DNA of 64,000 nucleotides from positions 1,674,001-1,738,000 of the forward strand of contig NZ_JAPEPW010000001.1 in assembly GCF_026339955.1 (NCBI RefSeq). Direction: 5' to 3'. Position numbers and translations under genes: made by a program. Of this stretch, positions 51,218 through 59,893 are shown piece after piece (the stretch's first letter is position 1; the number at the start of each line of letters is the position of its first letter). This stretch comes from Streptomyces sp. NBC_01549 (GTDB lineage Bacteria; Actinomycetota; Actinomycetes; Streptomycetales; Streptomycetaceae). A model generated the notes under the pieces. The model did no database searches and was not told the origin of the DNA. It saw only the letters and a program-made list of their open reading frames with translations.

Positions 51218-52840
51218 ATGGATCTCGTCATCCGGGACGCCGAGGTCGTCGACGGCACCGGAGGCCCCTCGTACCGCGCCGACGTCGGCATCGAGGGCGG
51301 CAGGATCACCACCGTGCTCAAGGAGGGGGCGGCGGCCGGCTGTCTGCGGCCTCTCGCCCGGCGGGTGCTGGACGCCGAGGGCCTCGCCCTCTCCCCCGGC
51401 TTCATCGACATGCACGCCCACAGCGACCTCGCCCTCCTGCGCGACCCGGACCACAGCGCCAAGGCGGCGCAGGGGGTGACCCTGGAGGTCCTCGGCCAGG
51501 ACGGGCTGTCGTACGCGCCGGTCGACGACCGCACCCTCGCGGAGATCCGCAGCGCGATCACCGGCTGGAACGGACCCGGTGACGACATCGACTTCAGCTG
51601 GCGTTCGGTGGGCGAGTACCTGGACCGGCTCGACCACGGCTTCGACGGCGAGGGCATCGCGGTGAACGCCGCGTATCTGATCCCGCAGGGCACCGTCCGG
51701 ATGCTCGCCGTCGGCTGGGACGACCGCCCGGCGACGGCGCGGGAGCTGGAGCGGATGCGGCGGCTGGTGGCCGACGGGATGCGCGAGGGCGCCGTCGGCA
51801 TGTCCTCCGGCCTCACCTACACCCCCGGCATGTACGCAAAGGACGCCGAACTCACCGAGCTGTGCCGGGTGGTGGCGGAGTACGGCGGCTACTACTGCCC
51901 GCACCACCGCTCGTACGGGGCGGGCGCCCTGGAGGCGTACGAGGAGATGGTGACCCTCACCCGCGAGGCCGGCTGCCCGCTCCACCTCGCCCACGCCACC
52001 ATGAACTTCGGCGTCAACGAGGGCAGGGCCCCGGAGCTGCTGGCCCTCCTCGACGACGCCCTCGCCGCGGGCGCGGACATCACCCTCGACACGTACCCCT
52101 ACACCCCCGGCTGCACCACCCTCGTGGCGATGCTGCCGAGCTGGGCGAGCGAGGGCGGCCCGGAGGCGATCCTCACGCGCCTGAAGGACGAGGAGACGGC
52201 CGAACGCATCCGGCACCACATGGAGGTGATCGGCGCCGACGGCTGCCACGGCGTGCCCATCGAGTGGGACACGATCGAGATCTCGGGAGTCAACGACCCG
52301 GCGCTCGCATCGTACGTCGGCAGCACGGTCCGCCGGTCCGCCGACCGGCTCGGCGAGAGCCCCTGGACGACCGCCCGCCGCCTCCTCCTCGACGACCGGC
52401 TGGGCTCGACGATCCTCCAGCACGTCGGGCACGAGGAGAACGTCCGCGCGATCATGCGGCACCGGGTGCACACCGGCGGTTCGGACGGCGTGCTGCGCGG
52501 CGAGAAGCCGCACCCGCGCGCGTACGGCACGTTCCCGCAGTATCTGGGGAAGTACGTACGGGAGTTGGGCGTCCTCTCCCTGGAGGAGTGCGTCGCCCAT
52601 CTCACCGGCCGCCCGGCCGCCCGGCTGCGGCTGCCCGACCGCGGCCTGGTCCGCGAGGGGTACCGCGCCGACCTGGTCCTGTTCGACCCGGCCACGGTCG
52701 CGGCGGGCTCGACGTTCGAGGACCCGCGCAGACTCCCCACGGGCATCCCGTACGTCCTGGTCGACGGGCGGTTCGTGATCGAGGACGGGCGGCGCACGGA
52801 CGTGCTGGCGGGGCGGGCGGTCCGCCGGACTCCCCGGTGA
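51218..52840 (+). CDS. N-acyl-D-amino-acid deacylase (amidohydrolase)
   Basis: 540-residue amidohydrolase-superfamily D-aminoacylase. Metal ligands H66 and H68 are in SPGFIDMHAHSDLALL. Others include YCPHHRSYGAGALEAYEEM, LHLAHATMNFG and the late Asp in HTGGSDGVLRGEKPHPRAYG. Where D-aminoacylases have a metal-bridging Cys in a GNCG motif, this protein has LGQDGLSYAP, with D95 in place of the Cys, so the metal centre may differ. It should release D-amino acids from N-acyl forms for the PLP enzyme encoded just upstream. ATG at 51218 follows GGAGGT; GTG at 51215 is also possible. Confidence 0.87.
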   Translation: MDLVIRDAEVVDGTGGPSYRADVGIEGGRITTVLKEGAAAGCLRPLARRVLDAEGLALSPGFIDMHAHSDLALLRDPDHSAKAAQGVTLEVLGQDGLSYAPVDDRTLAEIRSAITGWNGPGDDIDFSWRSVGEYLDRLDHGFDGEGIAVNAAYLIPQGTVRMLAVGWDDRPATARELERMRRLVADGMREGAVGMSSGLTYTPGMYAKDAELTELCRVVAEYGGYYCPHHRSYGAGALEAYEEMVTLTREAGCPLHLAHATMNFGVNEGRAPELLALLDDALAAGADITLDTYPYTPGCTTLVAMLPSWASEGGPEAILTRLKDEETAERIRHHMEVIGADGCHGVPIEWDTIEISGVNDPALASYVGSTVRRSADRLGESPWTTARRLLLDDRLGSTILQHVGHEENVRAIMRHRVHTGGSDGVLRGEKPHPRAYGTFPQYLGKYVRELGVLSLEECVAHLTGRPAARLRLPDRGLVREGYRADLVLFDPATVAAGSTFEDPRRLPTGIPYVLVDGRFVIEDGRRTDVLAGRAVRRTPR

Positions 52841-52861
52841 CCGCCCGCCGCCGCACCGCGG

Positions 52862-53749
52862 TCACGGCTTGGGCAGGGTGCACCCGCTCGCGCTCAGGTT
52901 GAGCTTGTTGCCGGTCGTGAAGCAGGCCGGGATCTGGTAGGTCTCCTCGGCGTAGTTGATGCCCGGGTGAATGGTGACGTTGCCGCTCGCGTCGACCTCG
53001 CAGGGGTTGTTCAGCGTGCAGGTCTCGCCGTCCTCGTTACCGGTGTTGTTGACGGCGACGACCTTGCCGGTGGCCTGGTCGATGACCGGCGAGCCCGAGG
53101 TGCCGCCGATGGTGTTGCAGGCGGAGGTGTAGCGGATCGAGTCCTTCCAGGTCCAGTCGCCCTCCTTGAGGCGGTACGCGAACCCGTCGATGCTGCAGTT
53201 GTAGAGCCGCTTCCAGTAACCGGAGGCGACCGTGATGGCGGTGCCGACGGTCGGGTGCGTGTCCTGCACGGTCAGCGCGCCGATGCCGTACGAGCTCTGG
53301 ATCGTCGCGTAGGTGCTGGTGAGCTGGTAGATCGTGACGTCCGTGTCGGTCATCGTCGAGTACGCGACCTTGCCGGCCCGCAGGGTCGCCACCCGGGTGC
53401 CGGCGGAGTTGAGCAGGCCGAAGGTACGGCTGGACGCCTGGTCGACGATCACTTCGCCGGGCTCCGGGAAGCCCGTCTCCAGGCAGTGACCGTTGGAGAG
53501 CACGAGCGCCGGGTCACTGGCCGCGGAGTTGGGGAAGCGGATGACGGAGCCGGAGCAGTTGCTGAGCGCCACGGTCCCGGCGAGGCTGACGGCCTGGAGG
53601 GTCGGCGCCGCTGCCTTCGTGTCCGCCTTGACCGCGGACGCGGACACGGACGCCGCCGCGGGTGCGGATGCGGGTGCCGCGACCGCGGGTGCCACGCCCG
53701 CCCCGGTGATCACCAGGGCGAAGAGCGCGGCGACGAGAGGCTTTCTCAT
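52862..53749 (-). CDS. Secreted trypsin-like serine protease
   Basis: 295-residue exported S1-type protease. It has a signal peptide (MRKPLVAALFALVITGAGVA), a short Ala/Ser-rich pro-region to about residue 55, then the catalytic domain. The triad is visible: His in LSNGHCLETG, Asp in MTDTDVTIYQL and Ser in IGGTSGSPVIDQATGKVVAV. Several Cys pairs (LSNCSGS, YNCSIDGF, SACNTIG, ETCTLNNPCEVD, PACFTTGN) suggest disulfides. The ATG at 53749 is chosen because it starts the signal peptide. It converges with the D-aminoacylase gene with only 21 bp between. Confidence 0.9.
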   Translation of the reverse strand: MRKPLVAALFALVITGAGVAPAVAAPASAPAAASVSASAVKADTKAAAPTLQAVSLAGTVALSNCSGSVIRFPNSAASDPALVLSNGHCLETGFPEPGEVIVDQASSRTFGLLNSAGTRVATLRAGKVAYSTMTDTDVTIYQLTSTYATIQSSYGIGALTVQDTHPTVGTAITVASGYWKRLYNCSIDGFAYRLKEGDWTWKDSIRYTSACNTIGGTSGSPVIDQATGKVVAVNNTGNEDGETCTLNNPCEVDASGNVTIHPGINYAEETYQIPACFTTGNKLNLSASGCTLPKP

Positions 53750-53977
53750 GTGGGGGTCCCCTCTTGCGACTTGGGCGACCGGAGATCTTCCGGCCACTTC
53801 CAGTTTTGTCATGCGCATTGTCAATCGAGGGGGCGAGGGGAACAAGGAGCGCTTTCCGGCCATGGGCAGGCCGGCATGGCGGGACGGAGCGCTTCGCCTA
53901 CGCGGGCGAGCGAACGGGGGTGAAGGCCACCGCGGGGCCCACCGCGTCCCGGGCGGAACCCGTCGGGGACCCGGCGG

Positions 53978-54631
53978 CTACTTCGGCCGCTTGGTGGCGC
54001 CCCGGCCGTGACCGGGGTTGCCATTGACGGCGCTACGGCTGGTGGTCGAGGTGGGAGTGGAGGTGGGGGTGGTGGACGTCCCGGCCGACGGAGACTGCGA
54101 CGCGGCCGTGGACGGGGCCGACGAGGCGGACGCACCCGGGGAGGTCGGGTCGGCGGCCCCGCGAGAGGCGGTCGGCGCATCACCCGGCGCCGCTCCCTCT
54201 TCCCCGGCGGTCGAGGCGCCCGTGGGAGCCGTCGGCTCCGGGGACGCGGACGCGCCCCGGCCGTCATCGTCACTCCGCCCCGAGGGCGAGGAGCCCCCGG
54301 ACGACCCGGAGTCGAACAGTCCCACGACCACCGCGCCGAGGACGACCGCGCACACCGCGCCGCCGGCCACCGCCACCCTCCGCCGCGGGAGCCGCGCACG
54401 GCGGCGGCGCCGCGAGCCGCCACGACGGCCCGCCCCGGCTCCGTCGTCGCCCGTCCCCGCACCCGGCCCGTCGTCATCGGCCGTCCGCGGACCCGACCCG
54501 TCGTACGCGTCCTGCCAGCCGTGCGCCTCCGCCGGATCCGCGTACACCTCGTACGCCGGAGGTGTCTCGCCGTCACCGCTCGGGAGGTACACCCTCGGCT
54601 CGGGCTCGGTCTCACCGCTATGCCAGGACAT
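53978..54631 (-). CDS. Single-span membrane protein with disordered Ser/Thr/Pro tail
   Basis: 217-residue protein. An acidic N-terminal part (MSWHSGETEPEPRVYLPSGD, YEVYADPAEAHGWQD) precedes a basic patch (RRGGSRRRRRARLPRRR) and one membrane helix at about 92-110 (VAVAGGAVCAVVLGAVVVGL). The outer 100 residues are low-complexity Ser/Thr/Ala/Pro and end in a basic tail (HGRGATKRPK). The topology suggests a cytoplasmic N-terminus and an extracellular disordered stalk. Such stalks are common in Streptomyces envelope proteins. No enzymatic domain. The ATG at 54631 is preferred over an in-frame start 75 bp upstream. Confidence 0.65.
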   Translation of the reverse strand: MSWHSGETEPEPRVYLPSGDGETPPAYEVYADPAEAHGWQDAYDGSGPRTADDDGPGAGTGDDGAGAGRRGGSRRRRRARLPRRRVAVAGGAVCAVVLGAVVVGLFDSGSSGGSSPSGRSDDDGRGASASPEPTAPTGASTAGEEGAAPGDAPTASRGAADPTSPGASASSAPSTAASQSPSAGTSTTPTSTPTSTTSRSAVNGNPGHGRGATKRPK

Positions 54632-54757
54632 AGGCGCGGATTCTAAGGACTGCAAGGGCTTGCGGCACAACGTGGGAAGAAAATGACCCAAAACGCCCCG
54701 TCTCACGTGGTGGAAAACACCCCCCGCCGAGCGTTACGCGGCCGTAAGCTCACCGTC

Positions 54758-55969
54758 ATGCAGGTGATCCAGTCGACCAAGCTCGCCAACGTCTGTTACG
54801 AGATCCGGGGCCCGGTACTCGAGGAGGCGATGCGGCTGGAAGCGGCAGGTCATCGGATCCTCAAGCTGAACACCGGCAACCCGGCCGCGTTCGGGTTCGA
54901 GTGCCCGCCCGAGATCCTGGAGGACATCCTCCGGAACGTGTCGACGGCGCACGGCTACGGTGACGCGAAGGGTCTGCTCGCCGCCCGCCGCGCCGTCGTG
55001 ATGCACAACCAGACCCTCGGCATCGAGACCGACGTCGAGCACGTCTTCGTCGGCAACGGCGTGTCCGAGCTGATCGTGATGGCGATGCAGGGCCTGCTGG
55101 ACGACGGCGACGAGGTCCTCGTACCGGCACCGGACTACCCGCTGTGGACCGCGGCCGTGTCCCTGTCCGGGGGCACCGCCGTGCACTACCACTGCGACGA
55201 GCAGTCCGACTGGATGCCCGACCTCGCGGACGTGGAGCGCAAGGTCACCGACCGCACCAAGGCGATCGTCATCATCAACCCGAACAACCCGACGGGCGCG
55301 GTGTACGACGAGGCGATGCTGCGCGGGCTCACCGACATCGCCCGCCGCCACAACCTCCTGGTCTGCTCGGACGAGATCTACGACAAGATCCTCTACGACG
55401 GCGCCACCCACACCCCGACCGCCTCGATCGCGCCCGACCTGCTCACCCTCACCTTCAACGGCATGTCGAAGGCGTACCGGGTGGCGGGCTACCGGGTCGG
55501 CTGGATGGCGATCTCCGGCCCCCGCGCGCACGCCGACTCCTATATCGAGGGCCTGACGATCCTCGCGAACATGCGCCTGTGCGCGAACATGCCCGGCCAG
55601 CACGGCGTGGTCGCCGCGCTCAGCGGGCGGCAGACCATCAACGACCTGGTACTGCCCGGCGGCCGGCTGAAGGAGCAGCGGGACGCCGCCTACGAGCTGC
55701 TGACGCAGATCCCGGGCGTGAGCTGCGTGAAGCCCAAGGGCGCGCTGTACCTCTTCCCGCGGCTCGATCCGAAGGTCTTCAAGATCAAGGACGACCGACA
55801 GATGGTCCTCGACCTGCTCCGCCGAGAGAAGATCATGGTCGTCCAGGGGACCGGCTTCAACTGGCCCGAGTCGGACCACTTCCGAGTGGTCACCCTGCCG
55901 AGCGTGGGCGATCTGACCGACGCGGTGACCCGGATCGGGAACTTCCTGGACGGCTACAGCCAGCCATAA
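54758..55969 (+). CDS. alaA: Alanine aminotransferase AlaA-type
   Basis: 403-residue class I PLP aminotransferase closely matching the E. coli AlaA pattern: KLANVCYEIRGPVLEEAMRL at the N-terminus, LNTGNPAAFGFECPPEIL, GNGVSELIVMAMQGLLDDGD, APDYPLWTAAVSLSGG, IINPNNPTGAVYDE, CSDEIYDKILYDGA and the PLP lysine in TFNGMSKAYRVAGYRVGWM. It makes alanine from pyruvate with glutamate as donor. The ATG at 54758 (MQVIQSTKLAN) fits the family start; it has no ribosome-binding site but TAAGCT lies about 15 bp upstream, so the message may be leaderless. An in-frame start at 54683 is less likely. Confidence 0.92.
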   Translation: MQVIQSTKLANVCYEIRGPVLEEAMRLEAAGHRILKLNTGNPAAFGFECPPEILEDILRNVSTAHGYGDAKGLLAARRAVVMHNQTLGIETDVEHVFVGNGVSELIVMAMQGLLDDGDEVLVPAPDYPLWTAAVSLSGGTAVHYHCDEQSDWMPDLADVERKVTDRTKAIVIINPNNPTGAVYDEAMLRGLTDIARRHNLLVCSDEIYDKILYDGATHTPTASIAPDLLTLTFNGMSKAYRVAGYRVGWMAISGPRAHADSYIEGLTILANMRLCANMPGQHGVVAALSGRQTINDLVLPGGRLKEQRDAAYELLTQIPGVSCVKPKGALYLFPRLDPKVFKIKDDRQMVLDLLRREKIMVVQGTGFNWPESDHFRVVTLPSVGDLTDAVTRIGNFLDGYSQP

Positions 55970-56091
55970 CGGTCCACAATCACCCAAATCACTCATGCCC
56001 CATGAGACTCCCCCCCTTTTGCGAACCGGCTCAACTTTAGACGAAATCCAAGCTAGGATGGCTTCCTGAAAGACCACAGGAGGCCGTCCCC

Positions 56092-56508
56092 ATGTACGAA
56101 CCGATCCGCACCAAGTCGGTCCACACGACGGGCGACACCCCTACCGACTTCCCCCACCGGTCGCGCGAGGAGGAGCTGGACATCCAGCTCGCCGGACACC
56201 TCGCGGCACTCCTCGCGGTGACCGACGAGATCCGCGCGATCGAGCCGTCCGCCGACCTGGACGCGGCGGCCGAGCGGCTCGCCGAGCAGGTGGCGCGGCT
56301 GCGGCGAGGAGTGGCGCCGGTCCGCGCGTCGGCCGCCGCCGTGCGCGAGCCGCACGTCGTCGCTCTCCACCAGCGGGCCCACGCCCTCGCCGGCCGTGCC
56401 CTCGTCGTCGCCGCGTCCCGCGCGGACACGGCGGGCGCGATCCTGGCCGCCGAGCGCATGGACGCCCACGCCCCGGCCGCCGAACCCCGCACACTCGCGG
56501 CCCGCTGA
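56092..56508 (+). CDS. Small Ala-rich helical protein, unknown
   Basis: 138-residue protein with a very good AGGAGG ribosome-binding site. After a short N-terminus (MYEPIRTKSVHTTGDTPTDF), residues 25-130 are predicted nearly all helix and Ala-rich (EEELDIQLAGHLAALLAVTD, LDAAAERLAEQVARLRRGVA, LHQRAHALAGRALVVAASRA). No membrane helix or signal is seen. It could form a coiled coil or helical bundle. I do not recognise a family. It stands 122 bp after alaA with its own promoter possible. Confidence 0.7.
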   Translation: MYEPIRTKSVHTTGDTPTDFPHRSREEELDIQLAGHLAALLAVTDEIRAIEPSADLDAAAERLAEQVARLRRGVAPVRASAAAVREPHVVALHQRAHALAGRALVVAASRADTAGAILAAERMDAHAPAAEPRTLAAR

Positions 56509-56595
56509 GAGCCCGAGCCCCAGGGCTCCCCCGTACGGCCCCGGTCCGCGCGCACCCGCAGCGACGTGCGGACCGGGTGCCACACATCCCACCGG

Positions 56596-57471
56596 TCAGC
56601 CGAGGGCAGTGCCCGTCGTCTGCAACCCCACCGCCGCGAGCAGCGCCAGCTGCTGCGCCGCCTCCGTGCCCGGCGCCGCCGAGCAGATCGTGATCCGCAG
56701 GTCCCCGCCCGGCACCGCGAGCGTGTCGCAGTCCAGCACGATCACCCCCACCTCCGGATGGTGGACCGTCTTGGTGTCGGCCGTGTGGAACCCGACCGCG
56801 TGCGAGGCCCACAGCTCACGGAACAGCTCGCTCTCCCGCCGCAGATCCGCGATCAGCGAGCGCAGCCCCCGGTCGTCGGGATAGCGGGCGGTGGCTGACC
56901 GCAGATCCGACACCAGAGCCGTGCGCAGCCTCTGCTCCTGCTCCGGGGTGTGCGTGGTCCGGCTGGGCAGACCCGTGAACTGCCGCCACACGTAGTTGCG
57001 TTCCCGCCCGCGCCAGCCGGACGGATCCCCCGCCAGCGCGGCCCACAGTGGGTTCCACGAGATGAGGTTGTACGCCGCGTCGTGGACCCCGACCGGGGAC
57101 TGGCTCAGCTGGTCCAGGAGGCGCTGCACGCTCGGCGGGATGTGCTGCGAGATGCGTCCGGCCGCGGGCGGGGCCTGCCCGGCCAGCCGGTAGAGGTGGT
57201 CGCGCTCGGGTCCCGACAGGCGCAGGGCGCGGGCGAGCGCGCCGACGACCTGGCCGGAGGGGGCGGTGGCCCGGCCCTGTTCGAGGCGGGTGACATAGTC
57301 CACCGAGAGCCCGGCGAGCTGCGCCAGCTCCTCCCTGCGCAGTCCGGGCGCCCGCCGCGCGCCGCCCCTCGGCAGCCCGGCCTCCTGGGGTGTGGTCCGG
57401 TCGCGCCAGTACCTCAGCGCGGTACCGAGCTCTCCGTGCTCGCGATGGTCCCGAAGGTCTCGTTGGCTCAC
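56596..57471 (-). CDS. XRE-type regulator with MmyB-like ligand domain
   Basis: 291-residue regulator. The N-terminal helix-turn-helix has GLRREELAQLAGLSVDYVTR, LEQGRATAPSGQVVGALARA, typical of the MmyB-like group. The C-terminal MLTR ligand-binding domain shows VQRLLDQLSQSPVGVHDAAY, NLISWNPLWAALAGDPSGW, RNYVWRQFTG and FHTADTKTVHHPEVGVIVLD. These proteins usually repress an adjacent gene and respond to fatty acid-like or unknown ligands. The GTG at 57471 lies right after a GGAGGGG; a GTG 30 bp upstream is also in frame. It is divergent from the substrate-binding/TelA operon, which it may regulate. Confidence 0.85.
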   Translation of the reverse strand: MSQRDLRDHREHGELGTALRYWRDRTTPQEAGLPRGGARRAPGLRREELAQLAGLSVDYVTRLEQGRATAPSGQVVGALARALRLSGPERDHLYRLAGQAPPAAGRISQHIPPSVQRLLDQLSQSPVGVHDAAYNLISWNPLWAALAGDPSGWRGRERNYVWRQFTGLPSRTTHTPEQEQRLRTALVSDLRSATARYPDDRGLRSLIADLRRESELFRELWASHAVGFHTADTKTVHHPEVGVIVLDCDTLAVPGGDLRITICSAAPGTEAAQQLALLAAVGLQTTGTALG

Positions 57472-57634
57472 CCCTCCATGGTGCTCCCCCGCCGCCGCCA
57501 CAGCCTGGTACTGCCAGTCCCCCGAGACGGAGAGCTCGAACCCGCCGTTCCGGTTGCATACCGGGATCGGTCGGACACCTTCCGTTCACCCGACGCGGCC
57601 GGGAATGTTGGGTTCCGGGAGCACTCTCCTCGAT

Positions 57635-58708
57635 GTGAGACGCATCGCGGGAATCGTCCTGGCGGTCCTGCTGATCGGCGGCGTGGTAGCAGCCGTCATC
57701 GGGGGCCGCGAAGGTCAGGACAAGGGCACGGCAACGAAGACCGTGCAAGGAGTGATCGGATCGGAGAAGGCGGAGTTCTTCGCCGATCCCGACGTGGTGA
57801 AAGCCCTGGCTGCCAAGGGCTTCACCGTGAAGACGGAGACCTCCGGGTCCTGGGCCATGGACGGCCTGGACCTCAAGGGGTACGACTTCGCCTTCCCCTC
57901 AAGCCAGGCCCCGGCCGACGAGCTGGCCGCCAAGTACCACGTACGCCAGCCGCTGCCGCGCCCGTTCTACTCGCCCCTCGTGGTCGTCGCGCACCGCAGC
58001 GCGGCCGAGGTCCTGGCGGCGAACGGGCTCGCGACCGTCGGCAAGGGCACCGGCACGCTCAGGATGGCCGAGTACCTCAAGGCCGCCGGGCAGGACCGGA
58101 CCTGGCAGCAGCTCAAGGGGGCAGAGGCGCACGGCGAGTTGACCGGCACGCTCTTCATCGCCAGCACCGATCCGAACACCTCCAACTCCGGCGCGCTCTA
58201 CCTCGCCGCCGCCTCGTACGTCGCCGACGGCGGCCGGGTCGCGGCCGGCGCCGCCGCCATCGGGCGCACCGCGCCCCTCATGCACAAGCTCGTCAGCGTC
58301 CAGGGCGCCCAGCAGTCCAGCACGGACGCGGCCTTCCGGGACTTCATCAGCGGGGCCGGGAACCCGCTCGTGCTCGTGTACGAGTCTCAGGTCGCCGCGC
58401 TGCTCAACCAGGGCCAGGACGTCGGTGACCTCACCGTCCTCTACCCGGACACCACGGCGAACAGCGACCACACCGTCGTACCCCTCACTCCCGAGGGCCG
58501 CGCGCTCGGCGAGCTCCTCAGCAGTGACCCGACCCTGCGCAAGCTCGCCGTCAGGCACGGGTTCCGGCCGCAGGGCGCGACCGCGGAGTTCACGGCGGCC
58601 ACCGCCGCCCACGCCACCCATCTCAACCAGAAGCTGACCGGCGTCCGGCAGGCGCCCGTGCCCGCCTACAAGGTGCTGCACGAGATGGCGCGCCGGGCCG
58701 GGAACTAG
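57635..58708 (+). CDS. Membrane-anchored periplasmic-binding-like protein (no vWA domain)
   Basis: 357-residue protein. A signal-anchor helix at about 4-22 (RIAGIVLAVLLIGGVVAAVI) is followed by a type 2 periplasmic-binding-protein fold (SEKAEFFADPDVVKALAAKG, MDGLDLKGYDFAFPSSQAPA, FYSPLVVVAHRSAAEVLAAN, FIASTDPNTSNSGALYLAAA). The SNSG motif matches the ligand-binding serines of anion-binding SBPs and recurs in the third gene of the operon (ARSNSGFSTLI). It starts a four-gene unit (57635-62044). The GTG at 57635 is chosen to begin the helix. Ligand unknown; molybdate/phosphate-like anions are possible. Confidence 0.75.
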   Translation: MRRIAGIVLAVLLIGGVVAAVIGGREGQDKGTATKTVQGVIGSEKAEFFADPDVVKALAAKGFTVKTETSGSWAMDGLDLKGYDFAFPSSQAPADELAAKYHVRQPLPRPFYSPLVVVAHRSAAEVLAANGLATVGKGTGTLRMAEYLKAAGQDRTWQQLKGAEAHGELTGTLFIASTDPNTSNSGALYLAAASYVADGGRVAAGAAAIGRTAPLMHKLVSVQGAQQSSTDAAFRDFISGAGNPLVLVYESQVAALLNQGQDVGDLTVLYPDTTANSDHTVVPLTPEGRALGELLSSDPTLRKLAVRHGFRPQGATAEFTAATAAHATHLNQKLTGVRQAPVPAYKVLHEMARRAGN

Positions 58709-58720
58709 GGGGAAAAGCAC

Positions 58721-59893
58721 GTGACCACCGAAGACACCTTCACCCTCACACCGCCCGAGGCCGTCGCGCCCGTGCCCCGTGAGAAGGCGGGCGGGCTGGT
58801 GCCCGTCGACCCGTCCGTCCAGGACGAGATGGCGCGCCGGGCCGCCGAGTACGTCGGCTCTCTCGCCGCCCTCGACGCCCGCTCGCCCGAGTTCGCGGGC
58901 AAGGTCGGCGAGATCGCGGGCCTCGGCGCGAGCGAGATGCGGGGCGCCGCCGCGCAGTCCAACCGCATGCTGGAGCGCACCCTGCGCAGCCTGCCCGACA
59001 AGGGCGGGGACGCCCAGTCGCACGTGGCGGGCTCGCTCGTCGAACTCCGCCGTGTGGTCGAGGACCTGGACCCGCGCGACCTGCCCGCGAGCAAGGGGCG
59101 GAAGTTCCTGTCCAAGCTGCCCGGCGGCAACAAGCTGCGTGACCATGTCGCCAAGTACGCCTCCTCGCAGACCACCCTGAACAAGATCGTGGGCTCGCTG
59201 CGTGGCGGCCAGGACGAACTGCGCCGCGACAACGCGGCGTTGCAGACCGAGCGCGTCCGGCTCTGGGAGACGATGGGCAAGCTGCAGGAGTACGTCGTCC
59301 TCACCCAGGCGCTGGACACGGCGGTCGAGGAGCACATCGCCGCCGCCGAGGCCGTGGACCCCGCGCAGGCCGACACCCTGCGCGCCGACGTCCTCTTCCC
59401 CGTCCGGCAGAAGCACCAGGACCTGCTGACCCAGCTCACGGTGTGCGCGCAGGGCTATCTGGCCATGGACGTGGTCCGGCGCAACAACGACGAGCTCATC
59501 AAGGGCGTCGACCGCGCCGCCACCACCACGGTGTCCGCGCTGCGCATCTCCGTGATGCTGGCCTCCGCCCTCGAGAACCAGCGCAAGGTCGTCGACCAGG
59601 TCAACGCCCTGCGCGGCACGACCGAGGACCTGATCCGCGGCAACGCCGAGATGCTCGCCACCCAGAGCGGGGAGATCCAGCGCATCGCCGCCGACCCGGC
59701 CGTCGGCGCGGAGACCCTGCGCACCGCCTTCCAGCAGATCTACCGCACCCTCGACGCCATCGACACGTACAAGGTCCAGGCGACCGAGTCGATGGCCGCG
59801 ACCGTCGAGTCCCTCACGTCCGAACTCCAGCACGCGAGCGCCTACTTGGAGCGCAGCCGCTCGCAGGGCGCCCTGGAAGGGGGCTCCGCGTGA
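58721..59893 (+). CDS. TelA-like toxic anion resistance protein
   Basis: 390-residue soluble, helix-rich protein of the TelA/KlaA family: MARRAAEYVGSLAALDARSP, LPASKGRKFLSKLPGGNKLR, VGSLRGGQDELRRDNAALQT, YLAMDVVRRNNDELIKGVDR and TTTVSALRISVMLASALENQ, NQRKVVDQVNALRGTTEDLI. The family was first linked to tellurite resistance on plasmids, but its biochemical role remains unclear and it is often part of larger membrane-stress modules. The GTG at 58721 follows GGGGGA. Its stop overlaps the GTG of the vWA gene (GTGA), so the genes are tightly coupled. Confidence 0.85.
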   Translation: MTTEDTFTLTPPEAVAPVPREKAGGLVPVDPSVQDEMARRAAEYVGSLAALDARSPEFAGKVGEIAGLGASEMRGAAAQSNRMLERTLRSLPDKGGDAQSHVAGSLVELRRVVEDLDPRDLPASKGRKFLSKLPGGNKLRDHVAKYASSQTTLNKIVGSLRGGQDELRRDNAALQTERVRLWETMGKLQEYVVLTQALDTAVEEHIAAAEAVDPAQADTLRADVLFPVRQKHQDLLTQLTVCAQGYLAMDVVRRNNDELIKGVDRAATTTVSALRISVMLASALENQRKVVDQVNALRGTTEDLIRGNAEMLATQSGEIQRIAADPAVGAETLRTAFQQIYRTLDAIDTYKVQATESMAATVESLTSELQHASAYLERSRSQGALEGGSA

